Positions 17,232 through 24,280 of a DNA stretch of 64,000 bases are shown here, piece after piece. How positions within the stretch are numbered: position 1 is the stretch's first letter; every line of letters begins with the position of its first letter. Where the stretch lies: assembly GCF_965208895.1 (NCBI RefSeq), contig NZ_OZ242363.1, positions 2,666,001-2,730,000 on the forward strand, read 5' to 3'. The stretch comes from Poriferisodalis sp965208895. GTDB taxonomy: Bacteria; Actinomycetota; Acidimicrobiia; Acidimicrobiales; Poriferisodalaceae. The notes beneath the pieces are model-generated. The model was not told where the DNA came from, did no database searches, and saw only the letters and a program-made list of their open reading frames with translations. A program made the translations under genes and the position numbers.

Positions 17232-18143
17232 TCAGCGGCGCCGGCGATGAGGCCCCTTGTGACCTGGCGGCAGCGAGCATTGGGCTCTGGCGCGCGGCAT
17301 CCACTGCCCGCACCGTCCTGGCATGGCGGATGATCGCGGGGCGCCGAGATCGGATGCATGGGCGGCGGTGCCAGCTTGGATGTGTTGATCGGCTATCTCG
17401 ACCATGTAGCGCTGCAAGTCCTCAGAACGGCTGCGCAGATGCACGAATACGTCTTCTCGCAACGATTCGAAGGCGCGATCGGGTTCCACGTAGCCAGGGT
17501 CAGCCAATACTCGCAAGACGCGACGCATGGCTGCTGGGTTCGGATGCACGTCCAGCCCGAACACTCGGCGATAGAACTCCAGACCGTCCTCAAGCGTGTA
17601 TCCGCTGAGACGATCGATAGCCGCAAGATCTACGAAGTCTCGCAGTTTGCCGCGATCTGATGCCGCCGCGAGCTTTGATGCCAAGAGATCCGGTAATTCG
17701 CCTACCGCCATGCCTTCGATGCATCTCGGTGCTTGCAGCCATCGCATGTCATGCGCCTGCATATCGCCGCTTCCCAAAGACAAGAACACGTCGAACCTGA
17801 CGTTGTCGATGAGAGCGCAGTAGCCGTTCTTTCGTGCCTCGATGACGCTGCAGAATCTCCAATAGTCATCGGGGCGAATTGACCGCAATTGACTCTCGAT
17901 CAGCGTCTGTACATCTCTGCCGTCGAATGGAATCAGCGTCATGATGTCGATGTCTTTGCTCGCGCGATGACGCAGGTGCAACGTCAATGCGGTGCCGCCC
18001 ATCAATCGGCCTTCAATGCTCTTGGCCACCACGGACGCAAGAGGCCAAAGAGCGCGCAACTCAGGGTCAAGCAGATCGTCGTAGCTGTCAAGCACGAGCT
18101 GTCGTCCGGCGTTCGATTTCGCAAGCGACGAGAGACGCTGCAT
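17232..18143 (-). CDS. AbiEii-like nucleotidyltransferase with C-terminal Cys/His tail
   Basis: The 303-residue protein is an AbiEii-type NTase: G49-G-T-A-L then S62-K-D-I-D66, with D64 and D66 as likely catalytic metal ligands, followed by a helical domain (LLASKLAAASDRGKLRDFVD). AbiEii-type proteins are toxins or abortive-infection effectors. The last 26 residues are unlike the family: C278-x10-C289-x5-H295-x3-H299 and then Arg-Arg-Arg-Arg, a zinc-knuckle-like tail shared with three other genes nearby. The chosen ATG at 18143 overlaps the upstream gene by 56 bases and has AAAGGTG just before it. The tight overlap with a DNA-binding protein gene is typical of AbiE-like operons. Confidence 0.8.
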   Translation of the reverse strand: MQRLSSLAKSNAGRQLVLDSYDDLLDPELRALWPLASVVAKSIEGRLMGGTALTLHLRHRASKDIDIMTLIPFDGRDVQTLIESQLRSIRPDDYWRFCSVIEARKNGYCALIDNVRFDVFLSLGSGDMQAHDMRWLQAPRCIEGMAVGELPDLLASKLAAASDRGKLRDFVDLAAIDRLSGYTLEDGLEFYRRVFGLDVHPNPAAMRRVLRVLADPGYVEPDRAFESLREDVFVHLRSRSEDLQRYMVEIADQHIQAGTAAHASDLGAPRSSAMPGRCGQWMPRARAQCSLPPGHKGPHRRRR

Positions 18144-18915
18144 CACCTTTCTGGTAGCCGCGTATCTGCTCGAGCGTCTGCAATGCGTGGAGCGGCAATG
18201 TTGCCAACGCCCATGCTTCGGCGCTGAGGTCATTGCTGCCAATCGTTGACCCTGCGATCCGCAGTGCGTCCTCGGAGATTCGCAGCTCGGGTCCTGAAGT
18301 GCCCGACCAGAAGAGATGCCAGAATTCCGGCGGCACTGCATCTGGCGCCGGAAGGGGTGGCATCGGTGCCGGCTGCTGCGGCAGGTACCTCAAGGCGCTG
18401 ATGCACTCTGAGCCGTAGGTGAGCGCCCAGAGCGACACCGGGGCCAGCACGTGCCCGTCGTTGATCGCCCTATTCCGACGCTCGGTCCAGCCACGCTGTT
18501 CCAGCCGCCGCAGCGCTCTGCGAGTCTGCGACGGCGACACAGCCGCGAGCTCGGCCAGCTTGGCTGATGTGGCCCCCAGCGGACGCCGGCGCAGCGCGGC
18601 CATGACCTTGCGCTCGCTTGCGGGCAGCCCTGCTGTGATGCTGCTGCCCTCGGCGCTCTGATCGACTTGCTGATCGACGGATTCCACGACGGCGGCGATC
18701 TCGAGGGCGCAGCGTCGGCTGCCGGCCCATTTGGTCCCGGTGATCGCCGTGAAGTCGCGTCGGCAGTCGCGGCATCGCCACTGCGGCCAGCGCCGATCCG
18801 GGCGACGCTTGCGGACAGCGACGTTGCGGCTGTCGCACTTGGGGCAACGCGCGCCGTCAGGCCAACGCTGCTGCGCGACGAAGCGCTCCGCTTCTTCGTC
18901 ATCGCGTGCGCCCAT
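18088..18915 (-). CDS. Zinc-ribbon / winged-helix regulator, likely AbiE-type antitoxin
   Basis: The 275-residue protein joins two parts. Residues 6-65 are an IS1595-transposase-type zinc ribbon: C24-x2-C27 and C48-x2-C51, with RFVAQQRWPDGARCPKC and WRCRDCRRDFTAITGTKW. Instead of a DDE nuclease, residues about 100-150 form a winged helix (ATSAKLAELAAVSPSQTRRA and RRLEQRGW), and a C-terminal region of unclear fold follows. In AbiE systems the first gene is a winged-helix antitoxin that represses its own operon, and this gene overlaps an AbiEii-like toxin gene. I infer the same role. The zinc ribbon was probably taken from a transposase. Confidence 0.7.
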   Translation of the reverse strand: MGARDDEEAERFVAQQRWPDGARCPKCDSRNVAVRKRRPDRRWPQWRCRDCRRDFTAITGTKWAGSRRCALEIAAVVESVDQQVDQSAEGSSITAGLPASERKVMAALRRRPLGATSAKLAELAAVSPSQTRRALRRLEQRGWTERRNRAINDGHVLAPVSLWALTYGSECISALRYLPQQPAPMPPLPAPDAVPPEFWHLFWSGTSGPELRISEDALRIAGSTIGSNDLSAEAWALATLPLHALQTLEQIRGYQKGDAASLVACEIERRTTARA

Positions 18916-19000
18916 CCCCCGAAACGTACCACCTGGGTACTGAGCTGGGTGCAGATAGTCGCGCTATTGAGCAGATCGTCTCGGTGCGTGGAGGGGCATC

Positions 19001-19303
19001 TCAGCGTGATCGGTGCCCTCCAGCGTGTCCGACTGGAAGGATGCAGCGGGCATGGGCACGGGGCATCGGCGCATTGAGCATCACCGTCTTGCCGGATCCT
19101 CGTGGCCCCAGAAGAAGACTGGTGAATCTGTTGTCCCGAGGGCCGCCGCCGAGGCCAGCGCGCAGCGCACCGTTGAGCGCATCACGGCCGACCACCACAT
19201 GGGGCTCCTGCCCGAAGTCAGGTGTGAAGAGATTCGGGGGAGGCACATTGGGGTTCGCCAGCAGACCTGCCACACGCCCAACGTATCGCACTATGTGCCT
19301 CAT
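19001..19303 (-). pseudogene. Internally deleted ATPase gene (Walker A joined to Cys/His tail)
   Basis: The 100-residue frame is open but looks like a deletion product of an ATPase related to the one at 22456. Residues about 24-77 match its start: FTPDFGQEPHVVVGRD corresponds to FTPTFGFAPHVLIGRD, and GPRGSGKTVMLN is an intact Walker A. Right after this, residues 78-100 match its extreme C-terminus (APMPRAHARCILPVGHAGG). The roughly 350 residues between, including Walker B and the winged helix, are missing, as is the first Cys of the tail. It may be dead or may make a small protein. The 5' end lies in an 84-bp repeat. Confidence 0.7.
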
Positions 19304-19340
19304 TTTCTCACGAAGTGCCTCATGAGCGACTCAGACCTCC
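19257..19340. repeat. 84-bp direct repeat, copy A
   Basis: This block matches 22320-22403 at 76 of 84 positions with no gaps, in the same orientation. It covers the first codons and upstream region of the deleted ATPase gene. Two copies of ATGAGGCAC on the minus strand and GCACATAGTGC lie near the start codon. Confidence 0.9.
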
Positions 19341-19370
19341 TGTGTGGCCGTGCCGCCGTGTTCTGACAGG

Positions 19371-19472
19371 CCCTCGTTCGGGATCACCAACTTCGACCAC
19401 TACCGAATCCGAGTCCTGCTGTATGCAGGAAAACCCGACTGGACCCTGCTCGACACCCTCACCCCACGCTAA
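19371..19472 (+). pseudogene. ISL3-family transposase, C-terminal fragment
   Basis: The forward frame gives GITNFDHYRIRVLLYAGKPD and then WTLLDTLTPR before a TAA at 19470. This is a recognisable C-terminal end of ISL3-family transposases. Nothing upstream in frame continues it; copy A of the 84-bp repeat and a short piece related to the ATPase interior lie there instead. Confidence 0.75.
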
Positions 19473-19554
19473 AGCGCGAAGAGCCCGTTTGGGGAGCCTC
19501 AGTGTCGGCATCGGCCGTCTTGTTGCGCTGTGCCGAGGATGAGCCGAAGGCGCT

Positions 19555-20541
19555 CTAGCCATTGTGCTTGTCGCGACGGCAGGCCCCGGGATGTCCTTTG
19601 CGAAGTGTGCATCGGGCATTCGCTACGGGTAGACGTTTCCCGCATCTGGCTTGCTTCTGCCTGCTTGCAGTGGCGTGATCATCTATGAGTCTCCCGATGG
19701 CGGTCTGCAGGGATTGATCTTGTTGTGTCTGTTGTTCGTTCTCGACCACGGAGTCGAACACATCCAATGATTTTGTGATGCGTCCTTCCCATTCGTCCAG
19801 TAGCGCCTCGAAGCTGTCCGGCCCGTCCGTGATCAGCCCCGCAGCGCGAGATTCCCTGTAGTCGTTGTCCAGTTCATCGAACGCTTGGAAGCTCTCTTCG
19901 AGCAGCTCCGTCATGATCGCATGGCCCGGCGGACCGTCGAAAGTGAGATTCTGCCGACGGAGGTGCTGTCCGACGAAAACGGCAGTGTCGAGATCGTCTG
20001 ACTCAAGCAGACGCCACATGTCGTAGTAGTCACGGGATTTCGCTCGCTGCTGGTTCAGTATGCAGTCGAGTTTCGCTGCGACAACCGAATTCAGCGAATA
20101 TCCCAACACCGGATACGATCGGTCAATGCCCGGATATCTGTCGATCAATTCCCACTGATTCGTTTCCGGCAGGTTGTCTTGTGCCATGTTGCGGTTGATG
20201 TCAATCTTGATGCGTCCGCTTCCGAGAGTCTTGCTTCTCCACTCGACGCGAGCGTTCTGCGAACCCCAATGCACTTCGCATTCTGTGCTGTACCGCCGGT
20301 CAGTCAGCTTCGCCAAGTCCAGCAGGAAGACCAGAATGCGGTCCTTGTTGGCAGTCTCAGGTGGGCCGATCCAGTCGAAATCCAAGTCCTCAGAGAATCG
20401 GTACTGCTCTGCCCAGCAGGCCCGCAGCAGCGTCCCTCCCTTGAAGCACATCCGCGGGTTGGTCTCTTGCTTTTCGGCCAACGCAGCGAGTATCTGGTGC
20501 TGAACCATGTCTCTTGCTTCGGCAGGTGAAAGAACGCTCAT
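19555..20541 (-). CDS. AbiEii-type nucleotidyltransferase toxin with C-terminal Cys/His tail
   Basis: The 328-residue protein carries the classic AbiEii motifs: F-K-G-G-T-L at 33-38 and RFSEDLDFDW, with D52/D54/D56 as candidate metal ligands, then KLDCILNQQRAKSRDYYDMW in the middle, a conserved segment of the family. Such NTases are the toxins of type IV AbiE systems. The final 29 residues form the Cys/His tail: C300-x10-C311-x5-H317-x3-C321, then basic residues. The ATG at 20541 overlaps the stop of the upstream AbiEi-like gene in ATGA, so translation is coupled. The frame extends upstream, but that part is antisense-like sequence within the partner gene. Confidence 0.87.
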   Translation of the reverse strand: MSVLSPAEARDMVQHQILAALAEKQETNPRMCFKGGTLLRACWAEQYRFSEDLDFDWIGPPETANKDRILVFLLDLAKLTDRRYSTECEVHWGSQNARVEWRSKTLGSGRIKIDINRNMAQDNLPETNQWELIDRYPGIDRSYPVLGYSLNSVVAAKLDCILNQQRAKSRDYYDMWRLLESDDLDTAVFVGQHLRRQNLTFDGPPGHAIMTELLEESFQAFDELDNDYRESRAAGLITDGPDSFEALLDEWEGRITKSLDVFDSVVENEQQTQQDQSLQTAIGRLIDDHATASRQKQARCGKRLPVANARCTLRKGHPGACRRDKHNG

Positions 20542-21389
20542 GTCATTAGGGATGCCACGAGCACGCTGGGATGCCGATCCCACAGGACTTTGTGTTCGAT
20601 GTCTGCCCATGCAGCTTCGGACGGCCCGAGCGGGCTGCGCCTGGATCGGCGCAGGCGAATCCACGCGTCGCCGCGCCGGGCGCTCACGATGTCTGCCCAC
20701 TCGTCTGTGGCGCTGTGCAAGCTGTCGCCGAGGTCGTTTGCTGCGAAGCGGCGCAGTGCGTCCGCGATGGACGACAGACGCCGCAGCCCTGCGCGCATCT
20801 GCAGCGCGTCGCTGAGTTCGATGGCTTCGGCAGCGTCGAGAATGGTGCCGTCCTCTGCGAACGCCCACGCTATGCGTTCGTCCCACAAGGGCGCAGCAAC
20901 ATCGTGGTGGGCAGTTTCGACGGCAGCGCGTGTCGGGGACGACATCCATGTGCGCGCGGTCAGCCTCGTCGCATACATAGTGACACGATCGCTGCTTTCG
21001 CTGAACACAGTCATTCCCAGCGGCGCAGCAGTCCTAGCGTGTTCATGCGGGAGCGACAGTTGCGGCCCGATGACAAGCGGCACCCCGGCGGCTTCAAGCG
21101 CCATCATGTGCGACATGCGGCGCGGCTGCGGGCCGATCACTGCATCCATGAGGCACTCGTTGGTGTTCATCCAAGCAGGCGGGAACGGATGAGGCGCGCT
21201 GTATTCGGCAACAGGCGCTTCGCAGTCGCGGCGCTGCCACAGGCCCCGTCCGACTCGCGAAATGGCGCCCTCAGCGGCGGCAGCACGCAGGGCACGCGAC
21301 GCAGACGACAGCTTGATGCCGGCACACGCGCAGAACTCGTTCGTCCTGAAGACGAACGGCATCTTCACAAGCGCATATGCAGAAGCCAT
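20538..21389 (-). CDS. AbiEi-like antitoxin / transcriptional regulator
   Basis: The 283-residue protein starts with a winged-helix segment (VFRTNEFCACAGIKLSSASR and ALRAAAAEGAISRVGRGLW), the arrangement of AbiEi antitoxins that repress their operon and neutralise the NTase. The rest resembles the AbiEi C-terminal region in length but is divergent. The 4-base overlap with the AbiEii-type gene supports the pairing. The ATG at 21389 lies 6 bases after a TATACT -10 box, so the message is probably leaderless; a longer frame upstream has no support. Confidence 0.8.
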   Translation of the reverse strand: MASAYALVKMPFVFRTNEFCACAGIKLSSASRALRAAAAEGAISRVGRGLWQRRDCEAPVAEYSAPHPFPPAWMNTNECLMDAVIGPQPRRMSHMMALEAAGVPLVIGPQLSLPHEHARTAAPLGMTVFSESSDRVTMYATRLTARTWMSSPTRAAVETAHHDVAAPLWDERIAWAFAEDGTILDAAEAIELSDALQMRAGLRRLSSIADALRRFAANDLGDSLHSATDEWADIVSARRGDAWIRLRRSRRSPLGPSEAAWADIEHKVLWDRHPSVLVASLMT

Positions 21390-21395
21390 ACGAAT

Positions 21396-21425
21396 AGTAT
21401 ACATCAACGAACGAAGATGCGCCAA
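21396..21425 (-). promoter_or_regulatory. Predicted promoter of the AbiE-like operon (leaderless)
   Basis: On the minus strand TTGGCG (21420-21425) and TATACT (21396-21401) are separated by 18 bases. The expected start site falls on or next to the ATG at 21387-21389. Confidence 0.6.
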
Positions 21426-21809
21426 GTGAAACGCATCGAGTCGCGTGGGTTGTGCAGTCGGTGCCACATGGCAGCCACACGCGCAGGCACACTCAACGAG
21501 ATCGCCCAAGCGGCGAAGCGGCAGACTCGGGCACACGCGGCGAGTTAAACGGCTGTCATATCCTCGGGCTTGTCCCCGTGCGTCGCTTCAGGTCGCGCAG
21601 GTCGGTATTGGCCATTTTGGTGGTCTCGGCGAAGGGACAGCCGCGAGTCCGGCACTTGAGGCTGAAGCGGGTGCCGTTGCCGAGCGAGCATCGGCCGCCA
21701 CCATGAGGGTGCTGGGTGCTGCCGATGAGGTCGTGAGATCGATCTGAGTGTTCTGTTGATGTATTCCTTCAACGGTGGCCGCCCTTTCGGACGGCTAAAG
21801 AGGCGCTTC
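21426..21809. other. Intergenic region with no firm gene
   Basis: Between the AbiE promoter and the ISL3 fragment. A minus-strand frame ending at 21556 encodes a Cys-containing peptide (FSLKCRTRGCPFAETTK) without an evident start codon. It may be the end of a decayed gene. I see no other supported feature. Confidence 0.4.
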
Positions 21810-22319
21810 GCACTCATGATGGTGGTTGTGTCCTCGACGGGTACGGGTCTGACTCTGCGCTTCGCTGGTTTCGTGCCTTGCAAACGATCTGCCGGTGTTC
21901 GGTCGGGCGGTGCGGCTGGTATGGCGCAGGCATCGCTGGCTGTGCCCGCATCAGGACTGCCCGGTGCGCACGTTCACCGATCAGCAGCCTGCCGTCGCGC
22001 CGCCCAGGGGGCGCATGACCAGCCGGGCGGCCCGCTGGGCGACCCGTCGCGCCGGTGCGGGACGCGCGATCACCGAGATCGCAGCCGAGTTGGGATGCAG
22101 CTGGCGCACCGCGATGGCAGCAGTGCACCGGTGGGGCCAGGCGCTGCTCGACGCCGACGCTTCACGCATCGACGGGGTGACCGCTTTGGGGCTCGACGAG
22201 ATCTTGATGTTCCGCCGCGGCCCCTATCGCAAGGCGTTCACCGATGCGCTGCCCGAAGCGGTCCAGGTCGCCGATCCGTTCCATGTGGTCAAGCTCGCCA
22301 ACAGCGCCGTCGACGAGGT
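21810..22319 (+). pseudogene. ISL3-family transposase, N-terminal fragment with frameshift and internal deletion
   Basis: The forward frame from about 21883 gives DLPVFGRAVRLVWRRHRWLC, PHQDCPVRTFTD, a helix-turn-helix (AITEIAAELGCSWRTAMAAV), the first catalytic segment VTALGLDEILMFRRG and then VADPFHVVKLANSAVDEV. This is an ISL3-family transposase. The first zinc-finger cysteines are lost at a frame change near 21880. About 60 residues are missing between the two catalytic segments. The gene ends abruptly at copy B of the 84-bp repeat. It cannot encode an active transposase. Confidence 0.8.
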
Positions 22320-22366
22320 GCCAGCAGACCTGCCAGACGCCCAACGTAACGCACTATGTGCCTCAT
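22320..22366 (-). pseudogene. 5' stump of a third ATPase-like gene
   Basis: Within repeat copy B the minus strand encodes MRHIVRYVGRLAGLLA from the ATG at 22366, almost the same as the start of the deleted ATPase gene at 19303 (MRHIVRYVGRVAGLLA). It is cut off by the transposase fragment, so only the promoter region and about 16 codons remain. Confidence 0.65.
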
Positions 22367-22403
22367 TTTCTCATGACATGCCTCACGAGCGACTTAGCCC
22401 TCC
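22320..22403. repeat. 84-bp direct repeat, copy B
   Basis: Matches 19257-19340 at 76 of 84 positions, same orientation, 3,063 bases away. It joins the ISL3 N-terminal fragment to the flank of the intact ATPase gene. Confidence 0.9.
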
Positions 22404-22455
22404 GGCGAGATGTCCGGCCCGGTTGCCGTTCAGAACGTCGGTGTGAGCGCCGGCT

Positions 22456-23754
22456 TCAGCGAGACCTGTGCCCTCCTCGATGACCGAGGCGAAGGATGCA
22501 ACGTGCTCGCGCCCGCGGCATCGGGTGATTGCAGCGCGGCGACAGGGCACGAGCGGACTCGTGCGTCACTGTCGCCTCCGTGCGCCCGTAGCCCGATTCG
22601 ATCTCGATGCGCTCAGCGACCGTGCTCGCCGCAAGGGCGCAGCCGAATCCGATTTCCGCCTCGGGGCCGGCCGGGTGCTCGTGAGCGTTCACGACCTCGA
22701 TACAAGCGTTGTCCATCAGCCACTGTTCGGCGGTTGCCATCTGGGCAGCGCTGAGTCTTGATCCGGTGCCGAGATCGCGTCGTGTGGCCGTGCCGCCGTG
22801 TTCTGCCAGCGCTGCCAGGTAGCGGCGTTCGATGGGGGTGAGGCTGTCGAACGTCGGTCGATACACACGGTCCTGCATGACGGACGCGGTGACGCGGATT
22901 GACTCCAGGGCGGCGTCGCTGTCGATCCCGGAGTCTGGTGCGCCGGCGATTCGCCATGCGTGATCGCCGAGCAGCTGCATCTGGTACGGCAGACCGTCAC
23001 ATGCGTCGGCGAGCAGTCTCGCCGCTTCGAGCGTGCATTCTCCGGCGCCGGCAGTGACGGATTCGGTGACGAACCGGAATGCGTCCGCAGCGTCGATCAG
23101 CGGCAGGTCGACGCATTCGCACCGTCGAAAGAACGAGAACCTGTCGTCGGCGAGGTAGGTGTGCTTGATCTCCGGCAAGCTCGCGCCGGCGAACGCCAAC
23201 GGCATCTGTCCACGCTTGGCGACATGCTGGATGTCGTTGGCGAGCCGCAGCAGCGCGTCCGACTCGCAGCGATGCATCTCATCGATGGACAGCAGGACCC
23301 CAGCACCGCTGTCTGCGGCAGCCGATGCGAGTTCGGTGAGCTGTCGTCGAAGACTCCATCTGGGCTGCACTCTTCGCAGCGATTCTCGGCGTGCATGGAA
23401 CGGGCCGATGCGAACGCCCTTGACCGTGGTGATCTGTTCGCTGCCGTCACTGCTGCGGTCGTCGCCCGATGCGGCCCATTCGATCATCTCGGAGATCCGT
23501 TCGCCCACGCCTGTGCTTGCGGCATCGACAGAAATGACTGTCCAGCCGCGCCGCGCGGCGTGGTCCTCGATCTCGTTGAGAAGCACGGTCTTGCCCGAAC
23601 CTCGCGGCCCCATGTAGAGAGCGGAGAATCCGCTGCTGCCGGGGCCTTCTTCGAGGGCAAGACCAGAGGCCGAAAGTAACCCGTCCCTGCCGATGAGGAC
23701 GTGTGGAGCGAAGCCGAACGTCGGAGTGAACGGATTGCGCGTACCGAACTGCAT
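22456..23754 (-). CDS. AAA-type ATPase with C-terminal winged helix and Cys/His tail
   Basis: The 432-residue protein has a Walker A motif GPRGSGKT (49-56), Walker B VLLSIDEMH (D158-E159), and an overall ORC/STAND-like ATPase plan: a lid region (LPYQMQLLGDHAWRIA), then a winged helix around SLTPIERRYLAALAEHGG. The last 25 residues form the tail C408-x10-C419-x5-H425-x3-H429 followed by Arg-Ser-Arg. The substrate is unknown; this architecture suits a DNA-linked regulator or defence ATPase. The ATG at 23754 gives the N-terminus that matches the deleted copy and sits inside a palindrome, with TAATGT 8 bases upstream, consistent with a leaderless message. Confidence 0.8.
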   Translation of the reverse strand: MQFGTRNPFTPTFGFAPHVLIGRDGLLSASGLALEEGPGSSGFSALYMGPRGSGKTVLLNEIEDHAARRGWTVISVDAASTGVGERISEMIEWAASGDDRSSDGSEQITTVKGVRIGPFHARRESLRRVQPRWSLRRQLTELASAAADSGAGVLLSIDEMHRCESDALLRLANDIQHVAKRGQMPLAFAGASLPEIKHTYLADDRFSFFRRCECVDLPLIDAADAFRFVTESVTAGAGECTLEAARLLADACDGLPYQMQLLGDHAWRIAGAPDSGIDSDAALESIRVTASVMQDRVYRPTFDSLTPIERRYLAALAEHGGTATRRDLGTGSRLSAAQMATAEQWLMDNACIEVVNAHEHPAGPEAEIGFGCALAASTVAERIEIESGYGRTEATVTHESARALSPRCNHPMPRARARCILRLGHRGGHRSR

Positions 23755-23780
23755 ATATGCAACATTATTGCATTTATGCA
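23750..23780 (-). promoter_or_regulatory. Paired palindromes over the ATPase start, probable operator
   Basis: TGCATATATGCA (23750-23761, perfect palindrome) and TGCATTTATGCA (23769-23780, one mismatch from perfect) have centres 19 bp apart. The first covers the ATG, and the likely -10 box TAATGT (minus strand, 23762-23767) lies between them. A dimeric repressor bound here would block both transcription and initiation. Confidence 0.6.
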
Positions 23781-23843
23781 GCGAGATGGGCGGACGGTGA
23801 GCGGGAGGCTTCGGTCTGGGGGAGTAGCCTTTCGGCGATGTTG

Positions 23844-23919
23844 GCACTCTGGGAGTTCGGTGAAGTGGGCCCATCTGGCACTCTGGAATCATTCGAGCCC
23901 TCGCCTCCTCCCAGAGTGC
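23844..23919. repeat. 12-bp perfect inverted repeat plus an extra direct copy
   Basis: GCACTCTGGGAG at 23844-23855 has its exact reverse complement at 23908-23919. A shortened direct copy, GCACTCTGG, lies at 23878-23886. This could be a regulator binding array or RNA structure. Confidence 0.55.
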
Positions 23920-23983
23920 TGAAGTATGGAAACTGGGCAGGAGTGCAACTCTCTGACTTGCGGGTACGAGCCCGGCGACATCC

Positions 23984-23995
23984 GGGGGGGGGGGG
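23984..23995 (+). repeat. Homopolymer run of 12 G
   Basis: Twelve consecutive G residues, 285 bases before the chosen start of the giant gene and 230 bases before the ATPase start. Runs of this length are prone to slippage. Confidence 0.9.
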
Positions 23996-24280
23996 TACTC
24001 GCGCAAACCACGGTTCGCCGCCCGCGGAGGTGCCACAAGCTTCGATGAGGACTCGAAGGTGGCTGTGCCTCTATATGACATTCAAGGCCGAAGAGCCTGT
24101 GAATGGGCGTCATCGGTGCTCGCTGGAGTCGGAGTGTGGAAGTCGCGGGTGCATCGAGATCGGGCACATCGAGACGGGGCCGCCCGTCGGTAGCCTGCGA
24201 CGGCATCGGCCCGGTGGCTCTGCGTGCGTCCGGAGACCGAACTGCGGTCGTGCGGACGCCACTGGAGGCTGGCTGAACCG

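Larger units (their letters stand above)
23782..24280. other. Divergent intergenic region upstream of the giant gene
   Basis: About 500 bases separate the ATPase and the giant surface-protein gene. It holds an inverted repeat (23844-23919), a 12-G run (23984-23995) and GGAGG at 24264-24268, 12 bases before the ATG at 24281. An open frame at 23757-24284 reads through the G-run but has no protein-like features, so I do not call it a gene. Confidence 0.6.

Noticed and set aside
20571..21548. 325-codon plus-strand frame opposite the AbiEi-like gene
   Set aside because: Shadow of a gene with a promoter, coupled partner and winged helix on the minus strand.
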